This document shows positions 7,961 through 19,372 of a stretch of 64,000 nucleotides of DNA, in pieces. Numbering within the stretch: the stretch's first letter is position 1; each line of letters starts with the position of its first letter. The position numbers and the translations under genes were made by a program. The notes below the pieces were generated by a model, which saw only the letters and a list, made by a program, of their open reading frames with translations, did not search any database and was not told the DNA's origin. Source of the DNA: Rhizobium gallicum bv. gallicum R602sp (lineage in GTDB: Bacteria > Pseudomonadota > Alphaproteobacteria > Rhizobiales > Rhizobiaceae); the NCBI RefSeq assembly GCF_000816845.1, contig NZ_CP006880.1, forward strand, positions 744,001 to 808,000, given 5' to 3'.

Positions 7961-10900
7961 ATGAACACCCGCCCGCAATTCGTGTCGCGAAGCTCGCAAC
8001 TTCCGCCGCAGATCTACTACGTGCATCCCCTGATGTTGAAGGGTTTGGCGGCGTGGAGCGAGGTCTTTGCGCATGCGAGAGACCTTGGTTTTGACACGGT
8101 CCTGACGGCTCCACTTTTCGAACGCCGTCCTAACAGCAGTGTCTTTGTCACGAAAGGCTTCGATCGCCTCGATCCGGCATTGGGGCTTGGCAGTTCTGTC
8201 ACCGAGGCCGTCGGAGCCTTGGTCCAGGCCGCAACAGACAACAAGCTCAAGATCATGCTCGACCTGGCCATTGATCGGGTGGCGGTCGACGAGGCTTCAG
8301 GTTCAACCGTCGCCGATCCGCGCGTGCCGCCGCACAAAGCCGGTAGCCGGCGCATCGATCTGACACGCGATCCTGGCTATCTCGACGACTGGCTCGCTCG
8401 GATGAGGCTGCTTACCGACCTCGGAATTGCAGGCTTTCGCTGCCTCGGCATCGCAAGCCTGTCGCCGGAAGCCTGGTCCAACATCATCCTGTCGACCCGC
8501 AAGTCTGCGCCTGAAACAACCTTTCTTGCCTGGACGCCGGGCAGCGACTTCGAAGTCCGCAAAGCCCTGCAGGGTACCGGTTTTGATGGCAGCTTCTCCT
8601 CGCTGGCATGGTGGGACCTCGAGGAACGTTGGATCATGGAGGAATACCAGATCCAGCGGCAGATCGGTTATCAGATCACCTTTCCGGAACCGCCGTTCGG
8701 CAAGCGCGTCGCCCACGGCACCGACAGCTGGGAGGTCTTACAGCGCAAGGCCGTCCGAGCATTGCGGTTGTCTTCCACATTTGCCAGCGGCCTGATGATC
8801 CCCATGGGCTTCGAGTATGGTGCTGCCGCACCGCTTGATTCGATGCACGGGGACGGGACCGGCCTGCGCGGCCTTCGCGAACGGGGCGCCTTCGACCTTT
8901 CCGGCGATATCCGCGCCGTCAACGCCTGGACGAACAAGACGGCTGCCGGCTTCGCGCGTCGGCCGCTCAAGCTCATCTCAACCAGCCAAACGCCGGCCGT
9001 TGCACTGATGCAGACGGATCAGGAGGATATGCCAAGCTCACAGAAAGTGCGTATCGTCGTCCTCAATCGTGACCTGCGGCGCAGCGTCGGCGCTCCGTTC
9101 AACCTAGTGCGGGAGGCCGCGTCCTCATTCCTGCCGCTGAGCAACCCGCAGGCCGACGATGAGATCCTTGACGCCCAACTGAAGTTGAAACCGGGTGAGC
9201 TTCGCGTCTTCGAGGGATTGTCGTCCGTTCCCATCATTGAGGCATTTGCTGTCCCCGCCGCCAGCGAGGCCGCGGCGTCTGCAAGATTGGCAATCGAAAA
9301 AATCACGCCGGCGGTCGACGAGGGCCGTTTCGTGGTCAAACGCGTTGTCGGCGAAACGATAAAGGTTGAAGCCGATATTTTTGGAGATGGCCACGACCCT
9401 CTGTCGGCGGCGCTTCTTTGGCGCCCGGCCGACCAGAGCGGGTGGAACGAAGTCCGCATGGAGCTCGTCGAAAATGACCGCTGGCGTGCGGAATTCGTGA
9501 CAAAGCGCCTTGGGCGGCACGAGTTCGTCGTGGAAGCATGGCGCAACCCATTCCAGATCTACCGCTATGAACTGGTCAAGAAGCACGAGGCACGTCTCGA
9601 TCTCAGGCTGGAAATCCAGGAGGGCATCAACCTCGTGCTGGACGCGCTCGATCACGCCGACGGCCAGATCAAGAGCCGACTGAAAGCCTTGTTCGACGAA
9701 CTGACGGACACGCAGGATGCACGGCGCACCGAAATCCTGCTCGCCACAGAAACCGCCGAGCTGATGGCCGCGGCAGATAGGCGTCCTTACCGGCTCCGAT
9801 CTCAAGTCATCCCGCTCGATGCCGAGCGTTCGGCTGCCGCCTTCGCAAGCTGGTACCAGATATTCCCGCGCTCCCAGAGCGGCGATGCGGTCCGACACGG
9901 CACATTCGATGATGTTATCAAGCGGTTGCCGGCCATTCGTGCAATGGGCTTCGACGTGCTCTACTTTCCGCCTGTTCACCCCATCGGTACAACAAATCGC
10001 AAGGGTAAGAACAACAGCCTGCGTGCAGAACCAGGCGATCCCGGCAGTCCCTACGCGATTGGCTCGCAGGCGGGCGGCCATGACGCAATTCACCCCGAAC
10101 TCGGCAGCTTCGAGGACTTCCGGCGGTTGGTCGATGCCGCCAGGCACGAGGGCCTGGAGATAGCCCTTGACCTTGCAATTCAAGCTTCCCCCGATCATCC
10201 GTGGCTGAAACAGCACCCGGGCTGGTTCGACTGGCGACCGGACGGGACCATACGTTATGCGGAAAATCCTCCCAAGAAATACGAGGACATCGTCAATGTC
10301 GACTTCTACGCCGGTGAGGCAGTCCCGTCATTGTGGATTGCGCTGCGCGACATTGTTCAAAAGTGGGTCGACAACGGCGTGAAGCTGTTCCGGGTCGATA
10401 ATCCGCATACCAAGCCCTTCCCGTTCTGGGAGTGGCTGATTGCTGATATCCGATCCCGGCACCCGGAGGTCGTATTCCTCTCGGAAGCCTTCACGAAACC
10501 CAAGGTGATGTACCGGCTCGCCAAGGTCGGCTTCTCGCAGTCCTACACCTATTTCACCTGGCGCAACGCCAAGTGGGAATTGGAACAGTACATGCGTGAG
10601 ATAACGACGGAAGAACCCAAGGAATTCTTCCGTCCGCACTTCTTCGTCAATACGCACGACATCAACCCTGACTTTCTGCAAAATGCGCCTCGTCCGGCTT
10701 ATCTCATCCGTGCGGCGCTCGCAGCGACACTGTCGGGACTATGGGGTGTCTATAACGGTTTTGAACTTTGCGAGGGTCGCCCGGACGCCAAGCGCAAGGA
10801 ATATGCCGACTCAGAAAAATACGAGATTCGGGTGTGGGACTACGATCGACCGGGCAACATCAAGTCCGAAATCACGATGCTCAACCGCATCCGCAAGGAA

Positions 10901-11206
10901 AACCCGGCTCTGCATTCCCACCATGGCCTGCAGCTTCTCACAGCCTGGAACGACAACATCATGTTCTACGAAAAGGTGAGCCCCGGGCGCGAGAACGCCC
11001 TGCTGATCGCCGTCAATCTCGATCCGCATAATGCCCACGAGGCAGATGTGGAAATTCCGCTCTGGTCATGGAACCTCCCGGACCATGCCGCACTCGATCT
11101 CGAAGATCTGATCGACGGGCACAAATTCACCTGGACCGGCAAGGTTCAGCGCCTTCGGCTCGATCCGCACGCCGGGCTGCCGTTTTCGATCTGGCGTGTG
11201 AGATAA
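7961..11206 (+). CDS. glgE: maltose-1-phosphate maltosyltransferase GlgE with extra N-terminal GH13-like domain
   Basis: GlgE transfers maltosyl units from alpha-maltose-1-phosphate to the non-reducing end of alpha-1,4-glucans. It is 1081 residues against roughly 650-700 for the actinobacterial enzyme. Residues about 452-625 are the GlgE N-terminal beta and helical-insert region. About 626-990 is the GH13 barrel with nucleophile D813 (FRVDNPHTK), acid/base E842 (FLSEAFTKP) and the NTHD motif, all intact. Residues about 1-425 are a second, degenerate GH13-like barrel. The beta-4 motif reads GFRCLG with L162 where the nucleophile Asp belongs, and beta-5 reads FLAW instead of carrying Glu, so it should be inactive and may bind glucan or act as scaffold. 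It is the first gene of the glgE-treS-glgB operon. Confidence 0.93.
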   Translation: MNTRPQFVSRSSQLPPQIYYVHPLMLKGLAAWSEVFAHARDLGFDTVLTAPLFERRPNSSVFVTKGFDRLDPALGLGSSVTEAVGALVQAATDNKLKIMLDLAIDRVAVDEASGSTVADPRVPPHKAGSRRIDLTRDPGYLDDWLARMRLLTDLGIAGFRCLGIASLSPEAWSNIILSTRKSAPETTFLAWTPGSDFEVRKALQGTGFDGSFSSLAWWDLEERWIMEEYQIQRQIGYQITFPEPPFGKRVAHGTDSWEVLQRKAVRALRLSSTFASGLMIPMGFEYGAAAPLDSMHGDGTGLRGLRERGAFDLSGDIRAVNAWTNKTAAGFARRPLKLISTSQTPAVALMQTDQEDMPSSQKVRIVVLNRDLRRSVGAPFNLVREAASSFLPLSNPQADDEILDAQLKLKPGELRVFEGLSSVPIIEAFAVPAASEAAASARLAIEKITPAVDEGRFVVKRVVGETIKVEADIFGDGHDPLSAALLWRPADQSGWNEVRMELVENDRWRAEFVTKRLGRHEFVVEAWRNPFQIYRYELVKKHEARLDLRLEIQEGINLVLDALDHADGQIKSRLKALFDELTDTQDARRTEILLATETAELMAAADRRPYRLRSQVIPLDAERSAAAFASWYQIFPRSQSGDAVRHGTFDDVIKRLPAIRAMGFDVLYFPPVHPIGTTNRKGKNNSLRAEPGDPGSPYAIGSQAGGHDAIHPELGSFEDFRRLVDAARHEGLEIALDLAIQASPDHPWLKQHPGWFDWRPDGTIRYAENPPKKYEDIVNVDFYAGEAVPSLWIALRDIVQKWVDNGVKLFRVDNPHTKPFPFWEWLIADIRSRHPEVVFLSEAFTKPKVMYRLAKVGFSQSYTYFTWRNAKWELEQYMREITTEEPKEFFRPHFFVNTHDINPDFLQNAPRPAYLIRAALAATLSGLWGVYNGFELCEGRPDAKRKEYADSEKYEIRVWDYDRPGNIKSEITMLNRIRKENPALHSHHGLQLLTAWNDNIMFYEKVSPGRENALLIAVNLDPHNAHEADVEIPLWSWNLPDHAALDLEDLIDGHKFTWTGKVQRLRLDPHAGLPFSIWRVR

Positions 11207-11221
11207 GGGAGAAAAAGCAAA

Positions 11222-14200
11222 ATGGATGTTGCAACTACAAGCCGCAGTCAGGCGCAGACCGAGACGCACTCAAGCACGCAAGATTCCGATCCGCTCTGGT
11301 ACAAGGACGCGGTTATTTACCAGCTTCACATCAAGTCGTTTTTCGACGCCAATGGAGACGGCATCGGCGACTTCGAGGGGCTGCATGAGAAGCTCGATCA
11401 CATCGCTTCGCTCGGTGCCAATGTCATATGGCTTTTACCGTTCTTCCCGTCCCCGCGCCGCGACGATGGATACGATATCGCCGACTACACCAATGTCAGT
11501 TCTGATTACGGCACCATGGAGGAGTTCGAGGCCTTCGTGGAAGCCGCACATCAACGTGGGCTGCGAGTCGTTATCGAGCTTGTCATCAACCACACCTCCG
11601 ATCAGCATCCGTGGTTCCAGCGGGCGCGCCATGCGCCTCCCGACTCGCCAGAGCGCGACTTCTACGTCTGGTCGGACACGGATCAGAAATTCCCGGAAAC
11701 CCGGATCATCTTTCTTGACACTGAAAAGTCCAACTGGACCTGGGATCCTGTCGCCGGCGCCTATTATTGGCACCGGTTCTATTCCCACCAGCCGGACCTC
11801 AATTTCGATAATCCGATCGTGCTGAAAGAGCTTCTAAGCGTGATGCGCTTGTGGCTGGAAACCGGAATCGATGGTTTCCGACTGGACGCAATCCCCTATC
11901 TGGTCGAGCGCGAGGGGACAATCAACGAGAATCTGCCAGAGACGCATGGAATCCTGAAGAAGATCCGTGCAGCACTCGATTCCACTCACCCTGGCAAAAT
12001 GCTGCTTGCCGAGGCCAATCAATGGCCAGAGGATACCCGCGATTATTTCGGCAACGGCGATGAATGCCACATGGCATTCCACTTCCCCCTGATGCCGCGC
12101 ATGTATATGGCAATTGCCAAGGAAGATCGGTTTCCGATCACTGATATTATGCGTCAGACGCCCGAAATTCCGGAGAGTTGCCAATGGGCGATCTTCCTGA
12201 GAAATCATGACGAGCTGACACTCGAGATGGTCACCGACGACGAACGGGACTATCTTTGGAATATCTACGCCGCCGATCGGCGCGCGCGCATCAACCTCGG
12301 AATCAGGCGACGTCTTGCGCCGCTGATGGAGCGCGACCGCCGCCGCGTCGAGCTGATGAACGCGCTTCTGCTTTCGATGCCCGGTACTCCCGTGATTTAC
12401 TACGGCGACGAGATAGGCATGGGCGACAATATCTATCTAGGCGACCGCGATGGCGTGCGAACGCCGATGCAATGGTCCCCGGACCGCAATGGCGGTTTCT
12501 CCAAGGCAAACCCCGCGCGCCTCGTTCTGCCGCCCATCATGGATCCGCTTTACGGCTACGAAGCGGTTAATGTTGAAGCACAGGGGGCCGATGCCCATTC
12601 GTTGCTCAACTGGACACGGCATATGCTGGCCTTGCGCAACAAACATACTGCATTTGGGCGCGGTTCCTTGCGGTTCCTGTCGCCCGGCAACAGGAAAATC
12701 CTTGCTTATCTTAGGGAATACCAAGGCGAAACGATCCTTTGCGTCGCCAACCTGTCGCGCCTGCCGCAAGCCGTCGAGCTGGATCTTGCCAATTTTGCCG
12801 GTTACATCCCGATTGAGCTGACGGGCATGTCTCCTTTCCCGCCGATCGGTCAACTCACTTATCTGCTCACGCTGCCCCCTTATGGTTTCTTTTGGTTCCA
12901 GCTCAGCCAGGAGACTGATGGCCCCGCATGGCGCGCCGAGCCTCCCGAGCAGATGCAGGACATGGTGACCATGGTCGTGCGTCGCGACCTGCAGGAACTG
13001 CTCGATGAGCCCCGGCTTTCAGGTACGCTTTCGAGCGAGGTGCTGCCGGCCTATCTCGGCAAGCGGCGCTGGTTCGCTGCCAAGGGCGAGAGGTTAAGGC
13101 GTGCGTCCCTGATTTCCGCCATGCCGTTTCCATTCGCCGGCAACATCTTGTTTGCAGAACTGGAAGCGGAGCTGGAAGCTCGCAATGAGACATACCTGCT
13201 GCCGCTTGCCGTATCGTGGGATGACAGCCAGCCCAGTGCGCTTGCCCAGCAGCTTGCCCTTGCCCGTCTCCGTCAGGGCCGTCGCGTCGGCTTCCTGACT
13301 GACGGATTTGCGATGGAAGGTCTTGCACGCGGCGTCATACGGGGCCTCTGTGACCGTGCCGTCATTGCCGGTCGCGCTGGCAAGCTCGAGTTTGTAGGGA
13401 CTGCCCAGCTCGACTGCATGAGCGTCGATGATGACATACAAGTGCACTGGCTCTCTGCCGAGCAATCCAACAGCTCGCTGATCGTCGGCGATATGGCGAT
13501 GGTAAAACTCATCCGCCATATATTCCCCGGTGTCCATCCGGAAGTGGAGATGACGCGCCGGCTGACAAGCGTCGGATATGCCAATACCGCGCACCTGCTC
13601 GGCGAAGTCGTTCATATCACACCCGATGGCAGCCGATTCACGCTGATTATCGTTCAAAGAGCCATTCGCAATCAGGGCGATGCGTGGAACTGGATGCTGG
13701 CCAATCTGCGTCGCTCGACCGACGAGGTCGTGGTGACCGGCGTCGACGGCAAGACGGCCGACGAGCATTTCAAGCCGCTCGTCGAGTTCGCTGCGACCGT
13801 TGGCAAACGGCTCGGCGAGTTGCATGCGGCCTTGGCGCGGCCAACCGAAGACGAAGCCTTCAAGCCCGTCCGCATCACCGATGAGGACGCCGTTCGCTGG
13901 GCAAACGCTGTAAGGGAGCAAATTCGCGGCAGCCTCGACATGCTTAAGGCAAACGGCGACAGTCTTGCGCCGGCGCTGGCGCAACAGATCGCCTTTCTCG
14001 TCCAGCAGCGCGAGGATCTCTTGAATGCTGTTGACGATCTCGCCAGGGCTGCGGTCGGCACGCTGATGATCCGAAATCACGGCGATTTCCACCTCGGCCA
14101 GGTCCTGGTTGCGGAGGGGGATGCCTACATCATCGATTTTGAGGGCGAGCCCGCACGCGATCTTGCCGAACGCCGCGCAAAGACCAATCCCCTGCGAGAT

Positions 14201-14539
14201 GTCGCGGGCCTCTTGAGGTCGTTCAACTATTTGGCGGCATCCGCCGATCTTGACCTGGAGCGGGTAAGCGAAGTGGAAGACCAAAGACACAGCGCACTCG
14301 TTAGGCGCTTCATCGACTTGGCCGAGCAGGCGTTCCTCGGTGCTTATTTCAAAGTGATTGAAGACGTGCGCGAACTCAACATTCCGACCAATTCGCGCAG
14401 TCGCATCCTCGATCTGTTCCTGCTCGAGAAAGCCGCTTACGAGATCACCTATGAAGCGCGCAACCGACCCAACTGGCTGGCGCTGCCGCTTGGCGGTTTC
14501 TCGGCCATCGCCTCGAGACTGCTGGAGAAAGTCGCATGA
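11222..14539 (+). CDS. treS: trehalose synthase fused to maltokinase
   Basis: 1105 residues. The N-terminal about 560 residues are TreS (GH13_16), interconverting trehalose and maltose: nucleophile D222 in [10 protein letters not shown], acid/base E264 in [10 protein letters not shown], and the [12 protein letters not shown] motif. The C-terminal half is maltokinase (Pep2/Mak), which phosphorylates maltose with ATP to maltose-1-phosphate, the GlgE donor. Its kinase-like motifs are HGDFHLGQ (H953-D955) and YIIDFEGEP. The fusion channels trehalose to GlgE substrate in one polypeptide and is widespread in bacteria with the GlgE pathway. A strong AGGGAG site lies 8 nt upstream of the ATG, and the start is 15 nt after the glgE stop. 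The 3' end overlaps glgB by 4 bp (ATGA). Confidence 0.95.
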   Translation: MDVATTSRSQAQTETHSSTQDSDPLWYKDAVIYQLHIKSFFDANGDGIGDFEGLHEKLDHIASLGANVIWLLPFFPSPRRDDGYDIADYTNVSSDYGTMEEFEAFVEAAHQRGLRVVIELVINHTSDQHPWFQRARHAPPDSPERDFYVWSDTDQKFPETRIIFLDTEKSNWTWDPVAGAYYWHRFYSHQPDLNFDNPIVLKELLSVMRLWLETGIDGFRLDAIPYLVEREGTINENLPETHGILKKIRAALDSTHPGKMLLAEANQWPEDTRDYFGNGDECHMAFHFPLMPRMYMAIAKEDRFPITDIMRQTPEIPESCQWAIFLRNHDELTLEMVTDDERDYLWNIYAADRRARINLGIRRRLAPLMERDRRRVELMNALLLSMPGTPVIYYGDEIGMGDNIYLGDRDGVRTPMQWSPDRNGGFSKANPARLVLPPIMDPLYGYEAVNVEAQGADAHSLLNWTRHMLALRNKHTAFGRGSLRFLSPGNRKILAYLREYQGETILCVANLSRLPQAVELDLANFAGYIPIELTGMSPFPPIGQLTYLLTLPPYGFFWFQLSQETDGPAWRAEPPEQMQDMVTMVVRRDLQELLDEPRLSGTLSSEVLPAYLGKRRWFAAKGERLRRASLISAMPFPFAGNILFAELEAELEARNETYLLPLAVSWDDSQPSALAQQLALARLRQGRRVGFLTDGFAMEGLARGVIRGLCDRAVIAGRAGKLEFVGTAQLDCMSVDDDIQVHWLSAEQSNSSLIVGDMAMVKLIRHIFPGVHPEVEMTRRLTSVGYANTAHLLGEVVHITPDGSRFTLIIVQRAIRNQGDAWNWMLANLRRSTDEVVVTGVDGKTADEHFKPLVEFAATVGKRLGELHAALARPTEDEAFKPVRITDEDAVRWANAVREQIRGSLDMLKANGDSLAPALAQQIAFLVQQREDLLNAVDDLARAAVGTLMIRNHGDFHLGQVLVAEGDAYIIDFEGEPARDLAERRAKTNPLRDVAGLLRSFNYLAASADLDLERVSEVEDQRHSALVRRFIDLAEQAFLGAYFKVIEDVRELNIPTNSRSRILDLFLLEKAAYEITYEARNRPNWLALPLGGFSAIASRLLEKVA

Positions 14540-16743
14540 GATACGAGCGCACAGACTTGATGATCGGCACTGTCCAGGAGGGCCTTCAGGCTCTCGTCGA
14601 AGGCCGCCACGGTGCCCCATTCTCGATCCTCGGACGCCATCAGTATGGCGATTTCACCGTCGTAAGAGCCTTGTTGCCCGGGGCATCATCAGTCGACGTG
14701 GTCGAGGCTGACACCGGCCGCGTGCTGACGAGACTGGAGACGATTCACGAAGGTGGCCTGTTTGCCGGGGCAATCGGCAGCACGACGAATTACCTCTTTC
14801 GCATCAACTGGCCGGATTCCGTACAGGAGACGGAGGACCCTTATTCTTTTGGAATGCTGCTCGGTGAGCTTGACCTGCATCTAGTTTCTCAGGGCACCCA
14901 CTATGATCTCGGCCGCACGCTCGGGGCCATTCCGATGGAGATCGATGGCATACAGGGCGTGCGATTTTGTCTGTGGGCACCCAATGCTCGTCGGGTTTCC
15001 GTGGTTGGCGACTTTAACAGTTGGGATGGTCGCCGGCATCCGATGCGACTGCGTCCTTCAGCCGGCGTATGGGAAATCTTCATCCCGCGCCTGACGCATG
15101 GAGAACGCTACAAGTTCGAACTCATTGATGCCAACGGCAATCTCCTGCCGCAAAAGGCCGACCCGGTCGCCCGTGCCAGCGAAGCTGCACCCTCTACAGC
15201 TTCGATCGTCGCGCCCTCAAAACCCTTCCGCTGGAGCGATGAAGACTGGATGCGTACTCACCGCGCCGAGCGCGCACTCGAAGGCGCAATTTCAGTTTAC
15301 GAGGTGCATCTTGGCTCCTGGCTTCGGATTGCCGAGGAGGCAAACCGGCCCCTCGACTGGGTCGAATTCAGCCAGAGGCTGGTTCCCTATGTCCAAGATC
15401 TCGGCTTTACGCATATCGAACTGTTGCCGATCATGGAACATCCGTTCGGCGGCTCCTGGGGCTACCAGCCACTTGGCCTTTTCGCCCCGACCGGCCGTTA
15501 CGGCCTTCCTGATGACTTCGCCTATTTTGTCGACCGCTGCCATGCTGCCGGCATTGGCGTCATTCTCGATTGGGTGCCGGCGCATTTTCCAACCGATGTA
15601 TGGGGGCTTGCCCGCTTCGATGGCACCGCGCTTTACGAGCACGAAGACCCGCGCGAAGGCTTCCACAAGGACTGGAACACTCTGATCTACAATCTCGGGC
15701 GCAACGAGGTTAAAGGGTTTCTGATCGCCAGTGCCCTTGAATGGCTGGAGCACTATCACGTCGACGGTCTGCGCGTCGATGCGGTCGCCTCAATGCTTTA
15801 CCGCGACTACAGCCGCAACGAGGGCGAATGGATCCCCAACGCATATGGCGGACGCGAGAATCTTGAAGCGGTGGAATTTTTCAAGCACCTGAATAGCATC
15901 ATCCATCATCGGTGCCCGCATGCCTTTACAGCAGCCGAAGAGTCGACCGCCTGGCCAGGGGTCACGACGCGGCCCGAGGACGGTGGCCTCGGCTTTGATT
16001 TCAAGTGGAACATGGGCTGGATGCACGACACCCTGCATTACATGCAGGAAGATCCAGTCCACCGCAAATACCATCATGCGGCGATGACGTTCGGCATGAT
16101 CTATGCCTATTCCGAACATTTCATGCTGCCGCTTTCCCATGACGAGGTTGTGCACGGCAAGGGTTCGCTTTTTGCAAAGATGCCCGGCGATCACTGGCAG
16201 CGGCTTGCTAACCTGCGCGCCTATTACGGCTTCATGTGGGGGCATCCAGGCAAGAAACTTATTTTCATGGGTTGCGAGCTTGCCCAGGAGAGTGAATGGA
16301 ACCACGATGGTTCCGTTCATTGGGACCTGCTCGACGATCCCGCTCATGCAGGTATTCAGCGGCTGATCCGTGACCTCAACAGGCTTTATGCGCAAGAGCC
16401 GGCGATCCAGTTCAGCGACCTTCATGCCGCTGGCTTCGAATGGGCGGTCGCAGACGACGCGGAAAACTCCGTCTACGGCATGCTTCGCAGTTCGCCCGAC
16501 CGCTCGTCGCTGATGCTGGTTATGTCCAATCTCACCCCTGTTCCGCGGTACGGTTACCGGGTCGGTGTGCCCACGGAGGGCCGCTGGCAGGCGGTACTCA
16601 ATACCGACGCGGCGATCTACGGGGGGGCCAATCTTGGCCAGACTGAGGTCTGGGCCGAACGCCAGCCAAGTAACGGCAAGGAGTATTCCGTCCTTCTGAC
16701 ACTGCCGCCGCTCGCAACGGTCTTCCTAAGGCACAAGGATTAG
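14536..16743 (+). CDS. glgB: 1,4-alpha-glucan branching enzyme
   Basis: 735 residues, normal for full-length GlgB. It makes alpha-1,6 branches in the linear glucan extended by GlgE. Order of parts: an N1 carbohydrate-binding module (about 10-105), the CBM48 domain (about 115-215, [19 protein letters not shown]), the GH13 barrel with nucleophile D415 ([16 protein letters not shown]) and the AEES acid/base motif at about 467-470, then the C-terminal beta domain. It overlaps treS by four bases (ATGA), so it is translationally coupled. No glgA, glgC or glgP is present nearby; the locus is a dedicated GlgE-type route starting from trehalose. Confidence 0.96.
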   Translation: MRYERTDLMIGTVQEGLQALVEGRHGAPFSILGRHQYGDFTVVRALLPGASSVDVVEADTGRVLTRLETIHEGGLFAGAIGSTTNYLFRINWPDSVQETEDPYSFGMLLGELDLHLVSQGTHYDLGRTLGAIPMEIDGIQGVRFCLWAPNARRVSVVGDFNSWDGRRHPMRLRPSAGVWEIFIPRLTHGERYKFELIDANGNLLPQKADPVARASEAAPSTASIVAPSKPFRWSDEDWMRTHRAERALEGAISVYEVHLGSWLRIAEEANRPLDWVEFSQRLVPYVQDLGFTHIELLPIMEHPFGGSWGYQPLGLFAPTGRYGLPDDFAYFVDRCHAAGIGVILDWVPAHFPTDVWGLARFDGTALYEHEDPREGFHKDWNTLIYNLGRNEVKGFLIASALEWLEHYHVDGLRVDAVASMLYRDYSRNEGEWIPNAYGGRENLEAVEFFKHLNSIIHHRCPHAFTAAEESTAWPGVTTRPEDGGLGFDFKWNMGWMHDTLHYMQEDPVHRKYHHAAMTFGMIYAYSEHFMLPLSHDEVVHGKGSLFAKMPGDHWQRLANLRAYYGFMWGHPGKKLIFMGCELAQESEWNHDGSVHWDLLDDPAHAGIQRLIRDLNRLYAQEPAIQFSDLHAAGFEWAVADDAENSVYGMLRSSPDRSSLMLVMSNLTPVPRYGYRVGVPTEGRWQAVLNTDAAIYGGANLGQTEVWAERQPSNGKEYSVLLTLPPLATVFLRHKD

Positions 16744-16767
16744 CGCTCTTCCATCTGCGCTGGGGGT

Positions 16768-16795
16768 GGTGCCGGACGACCAGACGTCCGGCACC
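16768..16795 (+). terminator. strong hairpin at the end of the glgE operon
   Basis: GGTGCCGGACG (16768-16778) pairs perfectly with CGTCCGGCACC (16785-16795) around a 6-nt loop, 25 nt after the glgB stop. No U run follows, so it may act as a Rho-assisted terminator or a 3' stabiliser. Confidence 0.6.
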
Positions 16796-16921
16796 TGGTC
16801 ATGCTTTCTGGGAATACTGCGGCGAGGCTGGATGATCAGCGCGATGGTCTGCGGCGCTTTTGTCAGACAAGCAGCGGCCAGACGCTTGGCTTCCGAAGGC
16901 TTCTCAGCGCGACTGGGAAGG

Positions 16922-18931
16922 CTAACCTTTGCGCAAGAGTTTCTCGACGTGACTGAAAGGCAGAGGTTTTCCGAAGAAATATCCTTGAATTTCGGTGCAG
17001 CCGTGCTCCCTCACTTGATCGAGCTGGTCAGTCGTTTCGACGCCTTCGGCAGTCGTCGTGATACCGAGGCTTGATCCCAGATCGACCACCGCCTTCACGA
17101 TGGCGGCGCAATCCTTGGAATCTCCAAGTTCGCGGATGAATGATTGATCGATCTTGATCTTGTCAAACGGAAAAAGCCTCAGATAGCTCAAGGAGGAATA
17201 TCCAGTACCGAAGTCATCCATCGCAATCCGCACTCCAAGTTTCTTGATGTGGTGCAGGGTTGCCAGGGCCGTCTCGCTGTCAGTGAGGAGGACGGATTCG
17301 GTGATCTCGAGTTCAAGCTGAAAAGCCGACAGACCTGAATCAGCAAGGGCAGAAATAACCGTATGGATAAGCGAGGGGCTTCTGAACTGGACTGGGGAAA
17401 TGTTCACCGCAACCCTTACATGCCCTGGCCAGCTTGCGGCATCTTTGCACGCCTGGCGCAACACCCATTCCCCGAGTGGCACGATCAAGCCGGTTTCTTC
17501 CGCCAGCGCGATGAATTCGCCCGGTGAAACCAGGCCCCGCTCGGGATGGTGCCAACGCAAGAGCGCTTCGAAGCCGACAACCTCTTCGGTTCCTGCATTG
17601 ACCTGCGGCTGATAGTAGATTTCGAACTGGCTGCCTGCGATGGCCTGCCGGAGGTCGACTTCGAGTTTGCGCCGCTTCTGCATGCCGGCATCCATTGCAG
17701 GCTCGAAGAAGCAATAGGTCCCTCTGCCATCCGTTTTCGCTTTGTAGAGAGCGGTGTCGGCATTCTTCAGCACACCATCTGCCGTGTCGCCGTCGTCAGG
17801 CGTTATCGCAATGCCGATGCTTACCCCGAGTTGAACAGGCTGCCCCTCGACGATAAACGTTTCGCCGATAGCATTGACAAGTCTTTGCGCAAGTGCAGCG
17901 GCGCGTTCCTTCGTTTGGACCTCCTCCTGAAAGACGATGAATTCGTCGCCGCCCAGCCGGGCAATGCTATCGCCCTCACCCAGGCATTTCTTCAGCCTGT
18001 CGGTTACTTCCTTCAGCAGGAGGTCGCCTGCGGCGTGCCCCAATGTATCGTTCGCATGTTTGAAGTGGTCCAGATCCATGCATAACAGCGCGCAGCGCTT
18101 GCGAAGGGCCAATTCCTTTTCAAGCTTCTCACGTAAAAGCGCGCGATTGGGCAGGCCAGTCAGCGGGTCGTGACCCGCCATGTGTTTGATCTGTTCTTCG
18201 GCACGCACGGATTCAGTGACGTCTTCATGGGTTGCGACGTAGCCGCCGTTTTCCATCGGGTTATGTGTGATCTTTATCACCCTGCCATCCATCAAGACGA
18301 TATTCTCACTGGCGGCGGAACCCTTTAGCGCGGCTTCGACGACAACATCGAAATACGCCTCCCGCTGAACCGGCGCGTTTCCAGCTGTTTGCCGATAGTC
18401 GAGGATTTGCCAAAGAGGCGTTCCCGGCCGTGTCAACGTTTCGGGCAGGTCATACAAGCGACAATAGCCTGCGTTGCACAGTAACAGGTTCTTGTCAGCA
18501 TCGAACATGCACAGTCCGTGCGGCATGTTTGCCAATGCCGCATCGAAGCGGCGGTTCTGATCGGCCATATCCTTTCTTATGCTGGCCAGCGCCGAAATGT
18601 CATCGCAGCTGACCAACCATCCGCCGTCGTCCACCGGCGTGGAGGTCAGCGAAACGATCCTCTCACCGATTGAAATCTCCTGATAGAACAAAGTCGAACA
18701 TTTGAGGAGATGCGTGAGCCAGCTCTCTTGACTGTCATCGGATTGCTGCGTCCGGGCAAGAATCGGAATCTGAGCAGCCATCCTTGTCGCACTGACGCCG
18801 ACTTCAATTGCCCCCTTGGGGGCGCGCAACAGTTTCCCAATCCGATCGTTGAAAATTACAACCCGTAAGTCTGCATCCAGCAGCGCGACACCCTGCTGCA
18901 TAGTCTCCAGAATACGGAAGGAACTAAGCAT
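16922..18931 (-). CDS. PAS-GGDEF-EAL cyclic-di-GMP signalling protein
   Basis: 669 residues with no signal peptide or membrane segment, so probably cytoplasmic. Two PAS-like sensor regions occupy about residues 1-115 and 125-240. A GGDEF domain follows (motif GGDEF at 327-331, preceded by DLDHFKHANDTLGH) and then an EAL phosphodiesterase domain (FEALLRWHHPERG, E455). Both catalytic signatures are intact, so the protein could make or degrade c-di-GMP, or one domain could serve as regulator. An AAGGTAGG ribosome binding site precedes the ATG. It faces away from the glgB hairpin and has its own promoter region to the right; no operon partner is visible. Confidence 0.9.
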   Translation of the reverse strand: MLSSFRILETMQQGVALLDADLRVVIFNDRIGKLLRAPKGAIEVGVSATRMAAQIPILARTQQSDDSQESWLTHLLKCSTLFYQEISIGERIVSLTSTPVDDGGWLVSCDDISALASIRKDMADQNRRFDAALANMPHGLCMFDADKNLLLCNAGYCRLYDLPETLTRPGTPLWQILDYRQTAGNAPVQREAYFDVVVEAALKGSAASENIVLMDGRVIKITHNPMENGGYVATHEDVTESVRAEEQIKHMAGHDPLTGLPNRALLREKLEKELALRKRCALLCMDLDHFKHANDTLGHAAGDLLLKEVTDRLKKCLGEGDSIARLGGDEFIVFQEEVQTKERAAALAQRLVNAIGETFIVEGQPVQLGVSIGIAITPDDGDTADGVLKNADTALYKAKTDGRGTYCFFEPAMDAGMQKRRKLEVDLRQAIAGSQFEIYYQPQVNAGTEEVVGFEALLRWHHPERGLVSPGEFIALAEETGLIVPLGEWVLRQACKDAASWPGHVRVAVNISPVQFRSPSLIHTVISALADSGLSAFQLELEITESVLLTDSETALATLHHIKKLGVRIAMDDFGTGYSSLSYLRLFPFDKIKIDQSFIRELGDSKDCAAIVKAVVDLGSSLGITTTAEGVETTDQLDQVREHGCTEIQGYFFGKPLPFSHVEKLLRKG

Positions 18932-19372
18932 AACCTACCTTTGCAACAAGCGAGATCAAACGCAACCTTAAAGTGCGCATGATGCAATCACAATGCCTTT
19001 TCTTTGAAATAACTCAACCAAGTCGTGTCGGCGGTCATCTTCGCGTGCAAACAAGCCGACACTTCGGCATGATTCCCGTCGTGCTTCGCTCCGCAAGTGC
19101 TTATATAAGGCCCCAGGTTCTGCCATTGAGAGAAACAGCGCGTTAGAGACTGACGGAGATGCTGCGGGCCTTCATGATTCGATGCCCGGTCTGAACGGAA
19201 CAAAGGGGTGCAGTCGAGACCGCCCGCAATGCTCAGACCGCGTAGCGGTGTCGTATTGTTGCACAATGTGCACCGAGAATTCATGAAAACAGGTTCGTTC
19301 TGCCTCCGGCGAGCGCACGACGCACCTATATCTATTAGGAGCCACGCAATGCGTTAAGCGAAGAGGAAGAAC
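18932..19372. other. intergenic region between the GGDEF-EAL gene and the small LuxR-type gene
   Basis: About 440 nt without a credible gene. It should contain the divergent promoters. A 13-base palindrome TGCACA-A-TGTGCA lies at 19260-19272, but a site of this size is expected by chance several times in a window this long. Confidence 0.4.

Noticed and set aside
9125..10216. Long minus-strand open frame of 363 codons inside glgE
   Set aside because: It is antisense to strongly conserved GlgE domains, has no ribosome binding site and shows no motif; long antisense frames are common in GC-rich genes.
13094..14620. Minus-strand open frame of 508 codons opposite treS and glgB
   Set aside because: Antisense to the maltokinase domain with intact motifs on the other strand; composition is that of a shadow frame.
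19197..19221. Second GGAAC element as possible stress promoter before the LuxR-type gene
   Set aside because: No TT at the required spacing; the bases after N18 and N19 are CC and CG.
19260..19272. TGCACA-A-TGTGCA palindrome as an operator
   Set aside because: Six-base arms are expected by chance several times in 64 kb and no repeat or matching regulator supports it.
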